A stretch of 64,000 bases of DNA from Nocardiopsis sp. FR4 (GCF_009830945.1 NZ_VWVV01000013.1:62001-126000), one strand, 5' to 3'; positions 25,434-34,625 are shown, numbered from the stretch's first letter. A program made the numbers and translations. Notes: generated from the sequence alone by a model not told the origin.

Positions 25434-26107
25434 GTTGAGATCGGTTCCTTGGTCGGTCGTGAGGCGATGAGCAGTCCCATGCGATGGACATGCGGGTGTA
25501 GTTGCTCGACGTGGGGGTCTTCGACGAAGGCGGGCGTGTACGCTTCCCAGGCGATGTCCCAGTCGGTGAAGTAGCGGCGCAGCTCTCCGGCCTCTGGGTA
25601 GTGCTCACAGGCGAAGTGGCGTGGTTCGACGGGCATCATGTACTCGGCTCCGAACAGCCCCTCGTCCGCGCGGGTGAGGTTTTGCATGGCTGCGACGAAG
25701 TCGGCCAGGGAGCGGCGGTGGTTGACGCTGTAGTGCCAGGAGCAGCTGGTCCACACAGCGTCGACGGTCTCGACAGTCTCGGAGGGCTCGAGGATGTCGG
25801 TCTCGACGATGGTCACCTGATGGTTCAGGTCTTCGGCAGCCAGGCGCCTGCGAAGACCAGCCATGGTGCCTGGTATAGGTCCGGGCAGGGTGATAGGACC
25901 GCCGTCGAGCGCGAGAGCATCGCGTTCGATGGCGATCACGCGCAGCCCGCGCCGGGCGAGGGGGAGCACGTACTTGCCGTCGGACGCGCCGACCACACAC
26001 ACCGTCTTCGCCCTACACATCTCGATCTGGTCGAGGAACAGCGGGAAGAACGTCTTGGTCGCCTGCCAGACGCTCTCAGTGGGGGAGGCAGCCACGGCAT
26101 GAGTCAT
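25430..26107 (-). CDS. Class I SAM-dependent methyltransferase
   Basis: This 225-residue protein has a Rossmann methyltransferase core: motif I is VCVVGASDGKYVLPLA, then the acidic loop VIAIERD, and VDAVWTSCSWHYS as motif IV region. The substrate is not evident. ATG 26107 was chosen; an in-frame GTG at about 26131 is possible. It lies between the radical SAM and CYTH genes, 29 bp from the former and overlapping the latter. Confidence 0.75.
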   Translation of the reverse strand: MTHAVAASPTESVWQATKTFFPLFLDQIEMCRAKTVCVVGASDGKYVLPLARRGLRVIAIERDALALDGGPITLPGPIPGTMAGLRRRLAAEDLNHQVTIVETDILEPSETVETVDAVWTSCSWHYSVNHRRSLADFVAAMQNLTRADEGLFGAEYMMPVEPRHFACEHYPEAGELRRYFTDWDIAWEAYTPAFVEDPHVEQLHPHVHRMGLLIASRPTKEPIST

Positions 26108-26136
26108 CGGGTCTCTGTATGGCGGCGCGGTCACGT

Positions 26137-27042
26137 TCAGCCACCAACATAGACCACGTCGGGGATGGCCAGGGCGAATTCGTCGTTCTCTCGGGGCTCG
26201 TGGACGATCTCCTCGGCGTGCTTGTCCCATCGGAAGGCGTTGGCGTCGCGACCCACGGCCTTACAGGACACGGTCAGTCCACCACGCGGATCGGATTCGA
26301 TGCGGTCGAGCCAGCCGTCGGTGACCAGGTTCGAACAGGCGGTCCCGGCGGGGGCGGGTGAGAGGTCGGAGTCGTAGATGATCGCGATGTCCAGGTCGGC
26401 TTGGGCGATCTGCTCATGCAACCGGCCGTAGCGGGAGGTGCTGGCCACTTCGAGGTCGGGGTTGTCGACAGCGTTGCCCACCAGGCGCAGCGCGTGCAGT
26501 TTCAGCTCGGTGACTCCGTGCTGTTGAAGCAGTCGCGCGAGGGGGACGATCTGGTCGAGGTTGTGCGCCGTGACGGTCATGGTGGCGCTGGTGGGGACGT
26601 CGAGGTTTCGGGCGTGGTCGATCATCTCGATGGCGCCGGTGAAGCTGCCCCGCTGACGGATCCTGTCGTGCGTGTCGGCCAGGCCATCCAGGGAGACCCG
26701 GAACTTGTCCAGGACCGGGGCGAGGCGGGTCACCGTGTTGCGGAAGCCGCGGTGAGCGTTGCTGCACATCTCGGTTCGTAGGCCGAGGTCGTTCTTGGCG
26801 TAGCGGCACAGGTCGACGATGTCGCGGTAGAGGAGAGGCTCGCCGCCGAGGAGGGTGACGGCCTCGAGCTGGTAGGTGTCTCGGAAGCGGCGCAGGATCG
26901 TCTGCGCCTGCTCGAGCGTGTAGTGCTCGGGGTCGGCGAGCAGTTCGCCATGGAAGCAGTGGCGGCAGCTGAAGTTACAGCGGTACAACAGCTGCAGGTA
27001 CAGCATGCGGATCCGGTGAATCCCGGTGATCTCGGTGAGCAT
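26137..27042 (-). CDS. Radical SAM protein
   Basis: This 301-residue radical SAM enzyme has the cluster motif CNFSCRHC near residue 22, GGEPLL as the SAM-binding GGE, and a TIM-barrel core containing LDKFRVSLDGLADTHDRIR. The C-terminal part has two isolated cysteines (ACSN and VSCKA) rather than a full SPASM domain, so an auxiliary cluster is doubtful. It sits between the deaminase-like and methyltransferase genes. Such enzymes often remodel nucleosides, sugars or peptides. The substrate is unknown. Confidence 0.88.
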   Translation of the reverse strand: MLTEITGIHRIRMLYLQLLYRCNFSCRHCFHGELLADPEHYTLEQAQTILRRFRDTYQLEAVTLLGGEPLLYRDIVDLCRYAKNDLGLRTEMCSNAHRGFRNTVTRLAPVLDKFRVSLDGLADTHDRIRQRGSFTGAIEMIDHARNLDVPTSATMTVTAHNLDQIVPLARLLQQHGVTELKLHALRLVGNAVDNPDLEVASTSRYGRLHEQIAQADLDIAIIYDSDLSPAPAGTACSNLVTDGWLDRIESDPRGGLTVSCKAVGRDANAFRWDKHAEEIVHEPRENDEFALAIPDVVYVGG

Positions 27043-27068
27043 CGTGTTGGTTCCTCCGGTGGTGGCTA

Positions 27069-27473
27069 TCAAGGCCAGGGCAGGAGTTCGTCGGGTGTGG
27101 CGGTGATCGGGTGTCCGTCCGGGGTCTGGGCGACCACGACGGTGCGCACGCCGAAGTCGCGCAGGAGCTCCCGACAGGTGCCGCACGGTGACCAGACATG
27201 AATGCCGGTGTTGTCGCGGACCATGGCCACGCAAGCCGTGAAAGTGGTGGCGCCGACGGCCAGGGCGGCGCCGAGAGCAACCGGTTCGGCGCAGGTGGCG
27301 CAGTGACTGCAGTTGGTCGACCGCACCTGCACTCCGTTGTGGATCGCGCCCTCGCTGTCGCTGACGGCGGCGGCCACCTTGACGCTCGGGTGTGCGCACA
27401 TCTGGAAAGCGCTTCGGCAGGCTTCGAGCAGGCGTTTCAGCTCAACGGCGGTGGGCTGCGGATCATCCGACAT
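27069..27473 (-). CDS. Cytidine/blasticidin-S-deaminase-like protein
   Basis: This 134-residue protein belongs to the zinc cytidine deaminase fold. CATCAEPVALGAAL supplies the first Cys and catalytic Glu (CAE), and SPCGTCREL supplies the PCxxC pair. Length matches tetrameric cytidine deaminase and blasticidin S deaminase. It may deaminate a free or modified nucleoside made by the operon, or detoxify one. ATG 27473 overlaps the stop of the PLP-enzyme gene by 11 bp. Confidence 0.85.
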   Translation of the reverse strand: MSDDPQPTAVELKRLLEACRSAFQMCAHPSVKVAAAVSDSEGAIHNGVQVRSTNCSHCATCAEPVALGAALAVGATTFTACVAMVRDNTGIHVWSPCGTCRELLRDFGVRTVVVAQTPDGHPITATPDELLPWP

Positions 27474-28788
27474 GGACCGGTCCTCCCCTGCCCTGGGCCA
27501 AAGCGAAGAAGTCAGTCGTGTCCTGCCGTCGCCACAGCACGGTTCCGTCGGTGGAGACCACTGGGGGACGCAACCAGGTGTTGGCAATCCAGTCGCCGAC
27601 CGAGTAGGCGCCGACGGCATCGAGGCACACGCGGGTACCGGGGCGAAGCTCAGTGGGGCCGAATACGGTGCCGAAGCTGTCGCCGCGGTGGCACAGAGGT
27701 CCGACCACGGTCCACGGAACCGTGGAACCAGATGTGTCGGGGTGGTCGAAGATGATCGGCCTCCTCTCGTCCGCGCGCCAACAGTGCAACGCGTTCGTGC
27801 CGAGGTCGAGGACAGCATGCTGCCGAGGTCCGTCTCTCCGGATGGCGACGACGGTGGCGACCGCGGTCATCGTGGGTTCGGCGAGGAACCGGCCGGGTTC
27901 CAGGACGAGGCGGCGGATACCGAGTCGACTCAGTCGATCAATGTGTCGTTGGAACACAGCGGAGATGCCGTCCAGGTCGGGTTCCCGCTGCTCCCGGACA
28001 GGGATCCGGAACCCAGCCGCGTGTAGCGTTTCGAACAGCGGCCCTGTCCGGCGTTTGCCGACCCGCCCGGAGGCGAGGCCGCCTCCGATGTCGAGTGTGG
28101 TGACCGTGGTGACGCCCGCGGCGCGTAGCCGCTGGAGCAGGGTGCGAGTCTTGGTCAAGACGGTGTCGTAGAAGCCAGGGGACACGATCTGGCTGCCAGC
28201 GTGTACGTGGAGTGCCTCCAAGACCGTTCCAGGGGTGGATGCCACGGCGCCCGCTGCGCGGATGATCTCACTACCGGAACTACTCCAGCCGAATTTGGCG
28301 GTGCCGCGCCGCCAGTGGATCGAGGGGTCGCTGCCGCGCTCACCCGAGACACCTGGCAAGCACACGCGCAGCCCGACCGCCAGGAGCTCGCCCTCGCGTG
28401 TGAGTGTGTTCAGGTGTTCGATCTCGGTGTCCGTCTCCAGGTTCACCAGTCGCGGTAGGTCACCGGTCGTGGCGCGCTGGAGAAGGCCCGTCACCTTGCC
28501 GATGCCGTTCACCACGATCCGCTGGGGGGTGCGGTATTGGCGGGCCAGCTCGTATTCAAGGGTCGAGGTGACTTCCGCGCCGATCCCCTGCTCTGCGAGC
28601 AGAGCGCACAGATGGGGCAGGTAGTTCGTCTTGTACGAGTAGTAGATCTCTGTGGGGAGCGGCAATCGGTCCGTGAAGGTCCGTAGTCTGTCCGCTGCGG
28701 ACTGAAGTCGATCGGGTGAGAACATCAACAGCGGCGTTCCGTGGATTTCTGCGAGCTCGAACGCACGTGCGGGGATCTCAGTCGGCAT
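27463..28788 (-). CDS. Fold-III PLP enzyme (diaminopimelate/ornithine decarboxylase-like)
   Basis: This 441-residue PLP enzyme of the alanine-racemase/decarboxylase fold has YYSYKTNY with the Schiff-base Lys near residue 53, HVHAGSQ, the phosphate-binding LDIGGGLASG, LEPGRFLAEP and a C-terminal GAYSVGDW. The layout is that of LysA/SpeC-type amino-acid decarboxylases, though the usual catalytic Cys-Asp box near the C-terminus (CxxxD) is not clear; PLCHRGDSFG around residue 370 may serve. It is the second gene of the leftward operon. The amine-acid substrate is unknown. Confidence 0.83.
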   Translation of the reverse strand: MPTEIPARAFELAEIHGTPLLMFSPDRLQSAADRLRTFTDRLPLPTEIYYSYKTNYLPHLCALLAEQGIGAEVTSTLEYELARQYRTPQRIVVNGIGKVTGLLQRATTGDLPRLVNLETDTEIEHLNTLTREGELLAVGLRVCLPGVSGERGSDPSIHWRRGTAKFGWSSSGSEIIRAAGAVASTPGTVLEALHVHAGSQIVSPGFYDTVLTKTRTLLQRLRAAGVTTVTTLDIGGGLASGRVGKRRTGPLFETLHAAGFRIPVREQREPDLDGISAVFQRHIDRLSRLGIRRLVLEPGRFLAEPTMTAVATVVAIRRDGPRQHAVLDLGTNALHCWRADERRPIIFDHPDTSGSTVPWTVVGPLCHRGDSFGTVFGPTELRPGTRVCLDAVGAYSVGDWIANTWLRPPVVSTDGTVLWRRQDTTDFFALAQGRGGPVHVG

Positions 28789-29470
28789 CGCCCGCTCCAG
28801 TCAGTGTCATGGAGCGCGGCTTGGTCAACAGGCGTTCGATCCTGTCGACCACCTGCACGGGTGTGAGTCCCGTCGTGTCGACCGGGGTGAGGTCGAACGA
28901 GTCGTAGACGCTGCGCAGCGTGGCCAGCCCCGATTCGACCAGCCTGTCCCAGTAACGGCTTGTCCCTGAACGTTCGCGTCCAGCTAGGCGTCGCTGACGG
29001 TATGGTTCGCGCAAGGTCAGTTCGATCGCCAGGTCCGGGACGACGGCCCGGTCCCAGTCGACCGGCGGTAGATACCGTGCCCCCATCGCCGCGTGGGTGG
29101 CGAGCGTGCGGTAGAAGTAGCTCTCGATCACGACGTTGCGGCCTGTCCGCAGGTGCTTGTCCACGACGTCGGATACGGAATAGTTGACCGTCATCCAAAA
29201 GTGCAGGCGAGCGTTGACCGACCGCTGGCGGTCGATGTGGCGGCGCGCCTCTGCGAGGTGGGAAAGCTGTGTGTCCACCAGTTCCGCGCCGAGCGCAGCG
29301 GCCAACAGTGGAGCGGTGGTGCTCTTACCGACGCCAGACAGCCCTTCCAACACGACGAATCGCCCCGTCTGTACAAACGGCTCCCTACGGGCGGAACACG
29401 GTTGTTCTGTGGGATGCGCCGACGCCGTCAGAGGCGTGGTCGGCGATGAGCGGGCTCCGGGTGAGACCAC
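28778..29470 (-). CDS. dTMP-kinase-like P-loop kinase
   Basis: This 230-residue protein of the thymidylate/deoxynucleoside kinase type has P loop GLSGVGKST, the DR-like region VVIESYFYRTLATHAA, and a lid with RRLAGRERSGTSRYW. GTG 29470 follows GAAGGAG by eight bases; a longer frame to 29605 adds a tail without homology. It would phosphorylate a (modified) nucleoside or nucleotide. It is first in the leftward operon and overlaps the PLP-enzyme start by 11 bp. Confidence 0.72.
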   Translation of the reverse strand: MVSPGARSSPTTPLTASAHPTEQPCSARREPFVQTGRFVVLEGLSGVGKSTTAPLLAAALGAELVDTQLSHLAEARRHIDRQRSVNARLHFWMTVNYSVSDVVDKHLRTGRNVVIESYFYRTLATHAAMGARYLPPVDWDRAVVPDLAIELTLREPYRQRRLAGRERSGTSRYWDRLVESGLATLRSVYDSFDLTPVDTTGLTPVQVVDRIERLLTKPRSMTLTGAGDAD

Positions 29471-29700
29471 AGGCGCAACTCCTTCGCAGTGGTTCGACAA
29501 GGCCAACGTGACTCGCACGGTGCAGGCCTGAAGAGCTTCGGGGGTGGGGCTGTTCGGCTCGACTCCGACCGAACAAGCCCACGCTGTCACCGCGGCGGAG
29601 ATCACGGCTATGGGGTGCCGTCCTAGTCCTGCCCTAATTACGTTGTCGGCTGGCTACCGTAAGGTGCACGATGACGGCGCGGTGTGAAACGGAAGGGATT

Positions 29701-29716
29701 CGAACCCATGGGTTCG
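29701..29716. promoter_or_regulatory. 16-bp perfect palindrome on the start codon of the NACHT fusion gene
   Basis: CGAACCCATGGGTTCG is perfectly self-complementary and contains the ATG at 29708. A protein bound here, such as the XRE domain of the encoded fusion, would block translation-initiation DNA or nearby transcription. The divergent kinase gene starts about 230 bp away. Confidence 0.5.
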
Positions 29717-32700
29717 GTGGTGGCCCGATGGACCGGCCGCGAGGCGCGCGCCTTTCGTGAGGCCAAGCGCATGAGCGTTCGCGAATTCGCCGCCCATCTC
29801 GGGGTCAACGACGCGGCCGTGTCGAACTGGGAGCGGCGCGGCAGCAAGGCGAAGCTGCGTTACGACACACAGCAGCTCCTCGACACGGATCTCACCCGAT
29901 CCAAACCGGAGGTGGCCGATCGATTCGAACTCATCCTTCGTTCCGAGACCACCGACAACCCAACCGCCCCGAACGTGCCACAAGGCGGAGCGACGGAGGA
30001 CGGCACCGCCCGTCTCGGTAACCGCTCAGGGCAACGGACGGCCGCTCTCCTGGCCGTTGCTCGAACCACTGCCATGGAGCCGACGTACCGACCCGACCAG
30101 ACTGCCGTCGAACGGTTCAGGCACTTCCTTGATTCCCAAGCGCGGGTCTTCTTCCTCACCGGAGGCACTGGCAGTGGAAAGACGCTGCTTACTCAGCACC
30201 TAGCGCGCAGGTGGTCGGAGCAGGTGGACTTCCAGCTCCACAGCTGCTCCTCAAGAGCGCTCCCCATAACAGGACTGGCCACAGAGATACTGAGATACGC
30301 CTCGCTACCCAGCGGTGAAGATGCTCTGCTGACCCTGGAGCGCATGTCAGACACTCTCGATCGCACGTGCGTCGTGGTCATCGACGGAGTCGACACCGAG
30401 GAACAGCTCACCGTCATCGGTCGTCTGGTCGACGGCATTCTGCGACAGGTTAATTCCCATCACCTGCGGTTTCTCATGGTGGCGAGGACGCCTCCCATCC
30501 CCGATCTATCGCCCTTTCCCGTCCTGTCGGCGGCCGTCTTCGGGGCCTTGACGCAATCATCCGAGGCATCCCACACCCTTGCGCCATGGACAGTGGCCGA
30601 GGCGCGAGAACTGTGGGATCACGAGCTTCACGTGGACCAGGTCCCGTTCGCCGACCTGCCGGAATCGCTGCAGTTTCTGGCGAGAACACCCTTGTACTTG
30701 CAGATGCTGCGGAGCGCTGGAGGCGCTGCACAAACACAGACGAGGCTCGGCACGATCAATGCGTTCCGGCTCGTCGACCACTGCGTTCGCACGGTTCTCA
30801 GCCGGACTTCCCGCCACGTTGGCGCGGACATGGATCGCCTCACGCAACTGGCCTGCGAACTGATACCCGAGGTGGTTCCGGGCCCGCTGATCGACCCCAG
30901 TCAAAAGCCCGAACCAGTTTGGAGGTTTACTTCTCCCGATGAGGAGTCGGCGTCTGCGTTCGTCGAGCACAGGCCCGATGGACGGACACGATTCACACAT
31001 GACGTGTTCCAGGAGTATTTTCTCGCTGTCCACATCGCCGACCGGATGACAGCCCTCGGGCGGTCCGTCGCGACGGTTACGGCCTTCAACGACCTGGCTG
31101 ACCAGGCCACTCGTTCGGCATCGGGTCGGGGCGTATTCGACTTCCTCGTGTGCGCCCTCGACTGCTCTACGCCGAAGCTGATCGAGGTCATCGCCATGGC
31201 ACCGTCGATCGATTTGAACACCACGTTGCCAATGCTGCTCGAGACCGCTGCGGTCAACGGAGTTCTCCTCCCCGCCGAGGTCGTTCGATCCTGTGCCCAC
31301 CGATGTGCTCAGGCGCCGACGCACCAGCTCACCCGTGCGCTGCTCGCGACACCGAATATCGCGGAGGCGCTCGGCGGCCAGTACGCACCCTGGATCGTCG
31401 AGCAACTGCGGACCCACGGGTTCGAGATCTGGAACGACGTCGCCCACCATGTTGAGCAAGCTCTCGACATCCGTGTCAGCACACGCATCGCGGATTGCAT
31501 CGACCTGGACCGTACCGAGGAGGCCGCATTCCTGGCGCGGCACTTCGATCTGTTCATCGGCGCGGGGCGCGACGACGCAGGTCTGCTTCGGCAGCTCTTG
31601 AACCACCTGGACTGGCGAGTACGCGCAGGGCTCGCGGAGGCTCTACTGGAACGCCGTGCACTTGGTCCAGGGCATGTGCACCGCATCGTCGAACGCCTCG
31701 TGAGCGATGACGACTACAAGGTCCGTGCCGCCGTTGCCCGAGCGGTCGGGACCCTCGACGCGGTAGCCGCGCGGGATCATGTCCGAGTCCTACTCGCGGA
31801 CGGCAACTGGCATGTTCGCGAACGCGCCCTGCAGGGACTCCTGGCAGGCCCTCAGGCTCCGCTGCCGAACCCGGAGTTGGCACACGCCGTGATCACCAGC
31901 GTCAACGGTGACAGGAGTTGGGGCTCTGCCCCTGGCTCCGCCGTGAAACTCCTGACGAGAATTCGGCTCCTCAGCGGGGAATCGACCCACGAAGCGCCCC
32001 CGCCCGATGACAGGGCCCTCTTTGGGTTGCTCAGAGAGATCCAGACAGGCTGGATCAAGCTGCCGTCCTATCTTGAAGAACCCCTGGTGTCTCAGGGAAT
32101 GGACTCCCCTCACTGGCTCACCGCCAAGGAGGCTCACGCCGTTCAGCGACTGAACGAGCCCTGTCCAGGAGCGATGAACGCTCGTGAACGGTACCGGCGC
32201 CGCCGCGGCCAGCACTCCGTCCAGATCGCTCTCGACGTTCACAGCCTCGACCGTGCTGTGGAGATCGCCACCGCCTCAGCTGCTGCCGGGGTCGACTTCC
32301 TGGAGGTCGGCGACCCGTTGATCAAGCGAGCGGGCGTCACCGCGATCGAGACGATCAAGCGGCATGCACCGGAAACAGCTGTGGTAGCCGAAATGATGTC
32401 CGCCGACTGGGGCCGCGATCAAGTCGAACTCGCAGCCGAGGCGGGCGCCGACGTCGTCCTTCTCATCGGACCGGCTTCGATAGCCAGCGTGTCCGCCGCA
32501 GTCGGGGCCGCGCGTCGCCTCGGAGTCGCGCTCACACTCGACGTGACACCTGAGCACCTCACCCCTTCCTGGCTGCGCGACATGGAACGTACCGGTGTCG
32601 ACGGATTCGTCATCACCACCAACATCGATCTCGGCGTCGGCGGTAACCACCCCCTGGCCGCCGCCAGAACAATCCGTGCATGCAGCCGGCTCCCCGTCGC

Positions 32701-32863
32701 GGTCTCCGGCGGATTCAGCACCGCCGATGACACCCTTACGACCAGCAACGACTGGGATATCGTCATCGTCGGCCGTAGCGTCGCCGACGCCGTCGCCCCT
32801 GCTGACATGGCGCAGCAGTTGACCACCATCGTCCACAAGATCCATACCGAGGAACGCCCGTGA
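29708..32863 (+). CDS. XRE-HTH / NACHT-STAND NTPase / HEAT-like / hexulose-phosphate-synthase-like fusion protein
   Basis: This is a 1051-residue multidomain protein. Residues 5-55 form an XRE helix-turn-helix (MSVREFAAHLGVNDAAVSNW). Residues 140-440 form a NACHT/STAND NTPase with Walker A GGTGSGKTLL, Walker B CVVVIDGVD, an Arg-bearing sensor strand LMVARTPP and the NACHT-type FTHDVFQEYFLA. HEAT-like repeats follow to about 760 (LDWRVRAGLAEALLERRAL, then DYKVRAAVARAVGTL). The last 229 residues, from MNARERYRRRRG, are a complete HPS/KGPDC/OMPDC-type TIM barrel (IALDVHSLDRAVEIA, FLEVGDPLIKRAG, VVAEMM). An internal ATG at 32174 with AGGAG only two bases away might yield the barrel alone. The architecture is that of a ligand-sensing switch fused to an enzyme. 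Confidence 0.85.
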   Translation: MGSVVARWTGREARAFREAKRMSVREFAAHLGVNDAAVSNWERRGSKAKLRYDTQQLLDTDLTRSKPEVADRFELILRSETTDNPTAPNVPQGGATEDGTARLGNRSGQRTAALLAVARTTAMEPTYRPDQTAVERFRHFLDSQARVFFLTGGTGSGKTLLTQHLARRWSEQVDFQLHSCSSRALPITGLATEILRYASLPSGEDALLTLERMSDTLDRTCVVVIDGVDTEEQLTVIGRLVDGILRQVNSHHLRFLMVARTPPIPDLSPFPVLSAAVFGALTQSSEASHTLAPWTVAEARELWDHELHVDQVPFADLPESLQFLARTPLYLQMLRSAGGAAQTQTRLGTINAFRLVDHCVRTVLSRTSRHVGADMDRLTQLACELIPEVVPGPLIDPSQKPEPVWRFTSPDEESASAFVEHRPDGRTRFTHDVFQEYFLAVHIADRMTALGRSVATVTAFNDLADQATRSASGRGVFDFLVCALDCSTPKLIEVIAMAPSIDLNTTLPMLLETAAVNGVLLPAEVVRSCAHRCAQAPTHQLTRALLATPNIAEALGGQYAPWIVEQLRTHGFEIWNDVAHHVEQALDIRVSTRIADCIDLDRTEEAAFLARHFDLFIGAGRDDAGLLRQLLNHLDWRVRAGLAEALLERRALGPGHVHRIVERLVSDDDYKVRAAVARAVGTLDAVAARDHVRVLLADGNWHVRERALQGLLAGPQAPLPNPELAHAVITSVNGDRSWGSAPGSAVKLLTRIRLLSGESTHEAPPPDDRALFGLLREIQTGWIKLPSYLEEPLVSQGMDSPHWLTAKEAHAVQRLNEPCPGAMNARERYRRRRGQHSVQIALDVHSLDRAVEIATASAAAGVDFLEVGDPLIKRAGVTAIETIKRHAPETAVVAEMMSADWGRDQVELAAEAGADVVLLIGPASIASVSAAVGAARRLGVALTLDVTPEHLTPSWLRDMERTGVDGFVITTNIDLGVGGNHPLAAARTIRACSRLPVAVSGGFSTADDTLTTSNDWDIVIVGRSVADAVAPADMAQQLTTIVHKIHTEERP

Positions 32864-33339
32864 TCATCACGCCCCTCCGACCTGAGCGAATTGGCGACGT
32901 CCTGCGCCTGATGGAACTCGGCGATCCGTACATTTCCGCTCGTACCCTGTCCGACTACTGGCTCTACGCCACGCTGTTCTCCTCCACCTGTCCCATCGCC
33001 GTCGAGGACGATGACACCGTCGCCGGAGCGGTGATCGCCTTCCGTAGCCAGGACGACCCTGCGGATATCTACGTGCAAGATGTCATGACCCATCCGCAGC
33101 ACCGACGCCGCGGCATCACACGAGCACTCCTGGAGAGCGTGCGCTCCCAGGCTGAGACGTGGGGTTGTCAACGCCTGTACCTCACGTCCGAACCTGAGAA
33201 CGAGGCGGCACACACCAGTTGGACCGCCCTCGGTTTCGAGAACGTCCCCGGTGACCACGAGGTCAACGGCGTCTCGGTCATCAGCGACTTCAAGGGGCCT
33301 GGCCGTAGCCGAGCCGTGTATCAGTTGACTCTGGGCTGA
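32860..33339 (+). CDS. GNAT-family N-acetyltransferase
   Basis: This 159-residue GNAT protein has the acetyl-CoA pyrophosphate loop in QHRRRGITRALLESV and the preceding strand IYVQDVMTHP, then YLTSEPENEAAHTSWTALGF. GTG 32860 overlaps the stop of the NACHT fusion gene by four bases, so the two are coupled. The acceptor (amine of a small molecule, or a protein) is unknown. It is probably the last gene of the rightward operon. Confidence 0.85.
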   Translation: MIITPLRPERIGDVLRLMELGDPYISARTLSDYWLYATLFSSTCPIAVEDDDTVAGAVIAFRSQDDPADIYVQDVMTHPQHRRRGITRALLESVRSQAETWGCQRLYLTSEPENEAAHTSWTALGFENVPGDHEVNGVSVISDFKGPGRSRAVYQLTLG

Positions 33340-33750
33340 ACGAGTCTTGCTTTCGCCCCGATGATGGGTGAGAGGGGAGCTTCACCAAGGCTGCGTGTTC
33401 ACGACTAGGTGCCGCTCTGGAGCCAGGCAACACTCCAGGTGAGGTGCCCCGAGGTTTCCGGACAGCGTCTTTGTGATGACTTCAGGCGGCGAGTCGATAA
33501 CTCAGGTACTTGTCCTCAACCTCTTACGAGGTTCTGTACAGCTTAGACCGGAGTGGAGCCGACGACGGTTACAAAACCCTCCGCTGTGTCCAACCATCAC
33601 CTGACCGTGGCAGCGGACCCCGCACTGCGGCCCCGGCCGTTCAGAACCGGGAATCTGCGACACCTCACTCTCGGGTTTTCCACTCGTGTGGCGGCCCCCG
33701 GTCTCGGTTGACGCGTCGGCCCAATAGGAGGGCACCGGAGGACGGAGGAC
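33340..33750. other. Intergenic stretch with one small palindrome
   Basis: This 411-bp region between the GNAT and HAD genes contains a perfect hairpin AACCTCTTACGAGGTT at 33518-33533 and no credible gene. It marks the right border of the NACHT locus. Confidence 0.5.
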
Positions 33751-34431
33751 CTACTCCTGGAGCAGCGCGGTCGCCAGGGCCGGAAGGGAAGGTGCCTGGA
33801 CCCGCGGGGCGGCCATGACGCGAGGGTACGGCTTGTCGCCTCGGTTGAGCCAGGCGCCGACCAGGCCCGCACGTTGGGCGCCGTCCACGTCCCACGGGTG
33901 CACGGCGGCCAGCGCCATCAGCTCGGGCCGCACACCGGCTTCCCCGGCCACGTACTGGTACGCGGCCGGGGAGGGCTTCCACGCCCGGGGAGCGCTCACG
34001 TCCAACCGTCGTTCCACCAACGCCAACAAGCCCTCGCTTTCCAGTAGGCGCTCGGTCAGCGCCGCAGCGCCGTTGGTCAGCGTGAACAGGCGGATCCCCG
34101 CCTCACACAGCCGCCGCATCCCCGGTGCGACGTCGGGGTGGCAGCGCAACTCCCCGAAACCGTCCAGGACATGGCGCACCACCGCCTCCACATCCTTGTG
34201 CCGATCGTCGGCTCCGGACAGCATGTCCCGGAGCACGTCGGCGGCCACGTCCGCGAAGTCGGCGTAGGCTCCCGAGACGGTCAGCGCGAAGCCGTCACGT
34301 AGCACACCCGCGAACCACACGGGCATCAGGTGCGCGGGCAGCCCCGCTTCCTCGAACCTGTTCCCCAGCGGGGTCAGATCGCTGAGCGTCTCGTTCACGT
34401 CGAAGACCACGACCTGTGGAACCTGGACCAT
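33751..34431 (-). CDS. Haloacid dehalogenase type II-like HAD hydrolase
   Basis: This 226-residue HAD hydrolase has nucleophile motif VVFDVNETLSD, motif II TLTNG, motif III Lys in AWKPSPAAYQY and motif IV VHPWDVDGAQRAG. These match L-2-haloacid dehalogenases, though many such proteins act on phosphates or other halides. ATG 34431 follows GGGAGGTGGAC. It is transcribed alone toward the left. The real substrate is uncertain. Confidence 0.85.
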   Translation of the reverse strand: MVQVPQVVVFDVNETLSDLTPLGNRFEEAGLPAHLMPVWFAGVLRDGFALTVSGAYADFADVAADVLRDMLSGADDRHKDVEAVVRHVLDGFGELRCHPDVAPGMRRLCEAGIRLFTLTNGAAALTERLLESEGLLALVERRLDVSAPRAWKPSPAAYQYVAGEAGVRPELMALAAVHPWDVDGAQRAGLVGAWLNRGDKPYPRVMAAPRVQAPSLPALATALLQE

Positions 34432-34625
34432 GTCCACCTCCCGTAGAGCTCTTTTCCGCGCTTCCCTCAACGTCACGGGCGGAAACGCATGGGCGCATTC
34501 ACGGTGCGTCCAGTGGGTGGCGGCGCGCTACACCGCCACAGGTCCCTTCAGTAAAAGGCTTCGGGAGAGGCCGTGACAGCCCGTTGGGTGGTTGGGGGAG
34601 GGTGCCGCCACGGTGGTCTGTCGGA

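Noticed and set aside
29690..29712. A tRNA-like T-arm sequence (GGATTCGAACCC) before the NACHT gene
   Set aside because: No acceptor or anticodon stem can be formed around it. The similarity comes from the 16-bp palindrome at the start codon.
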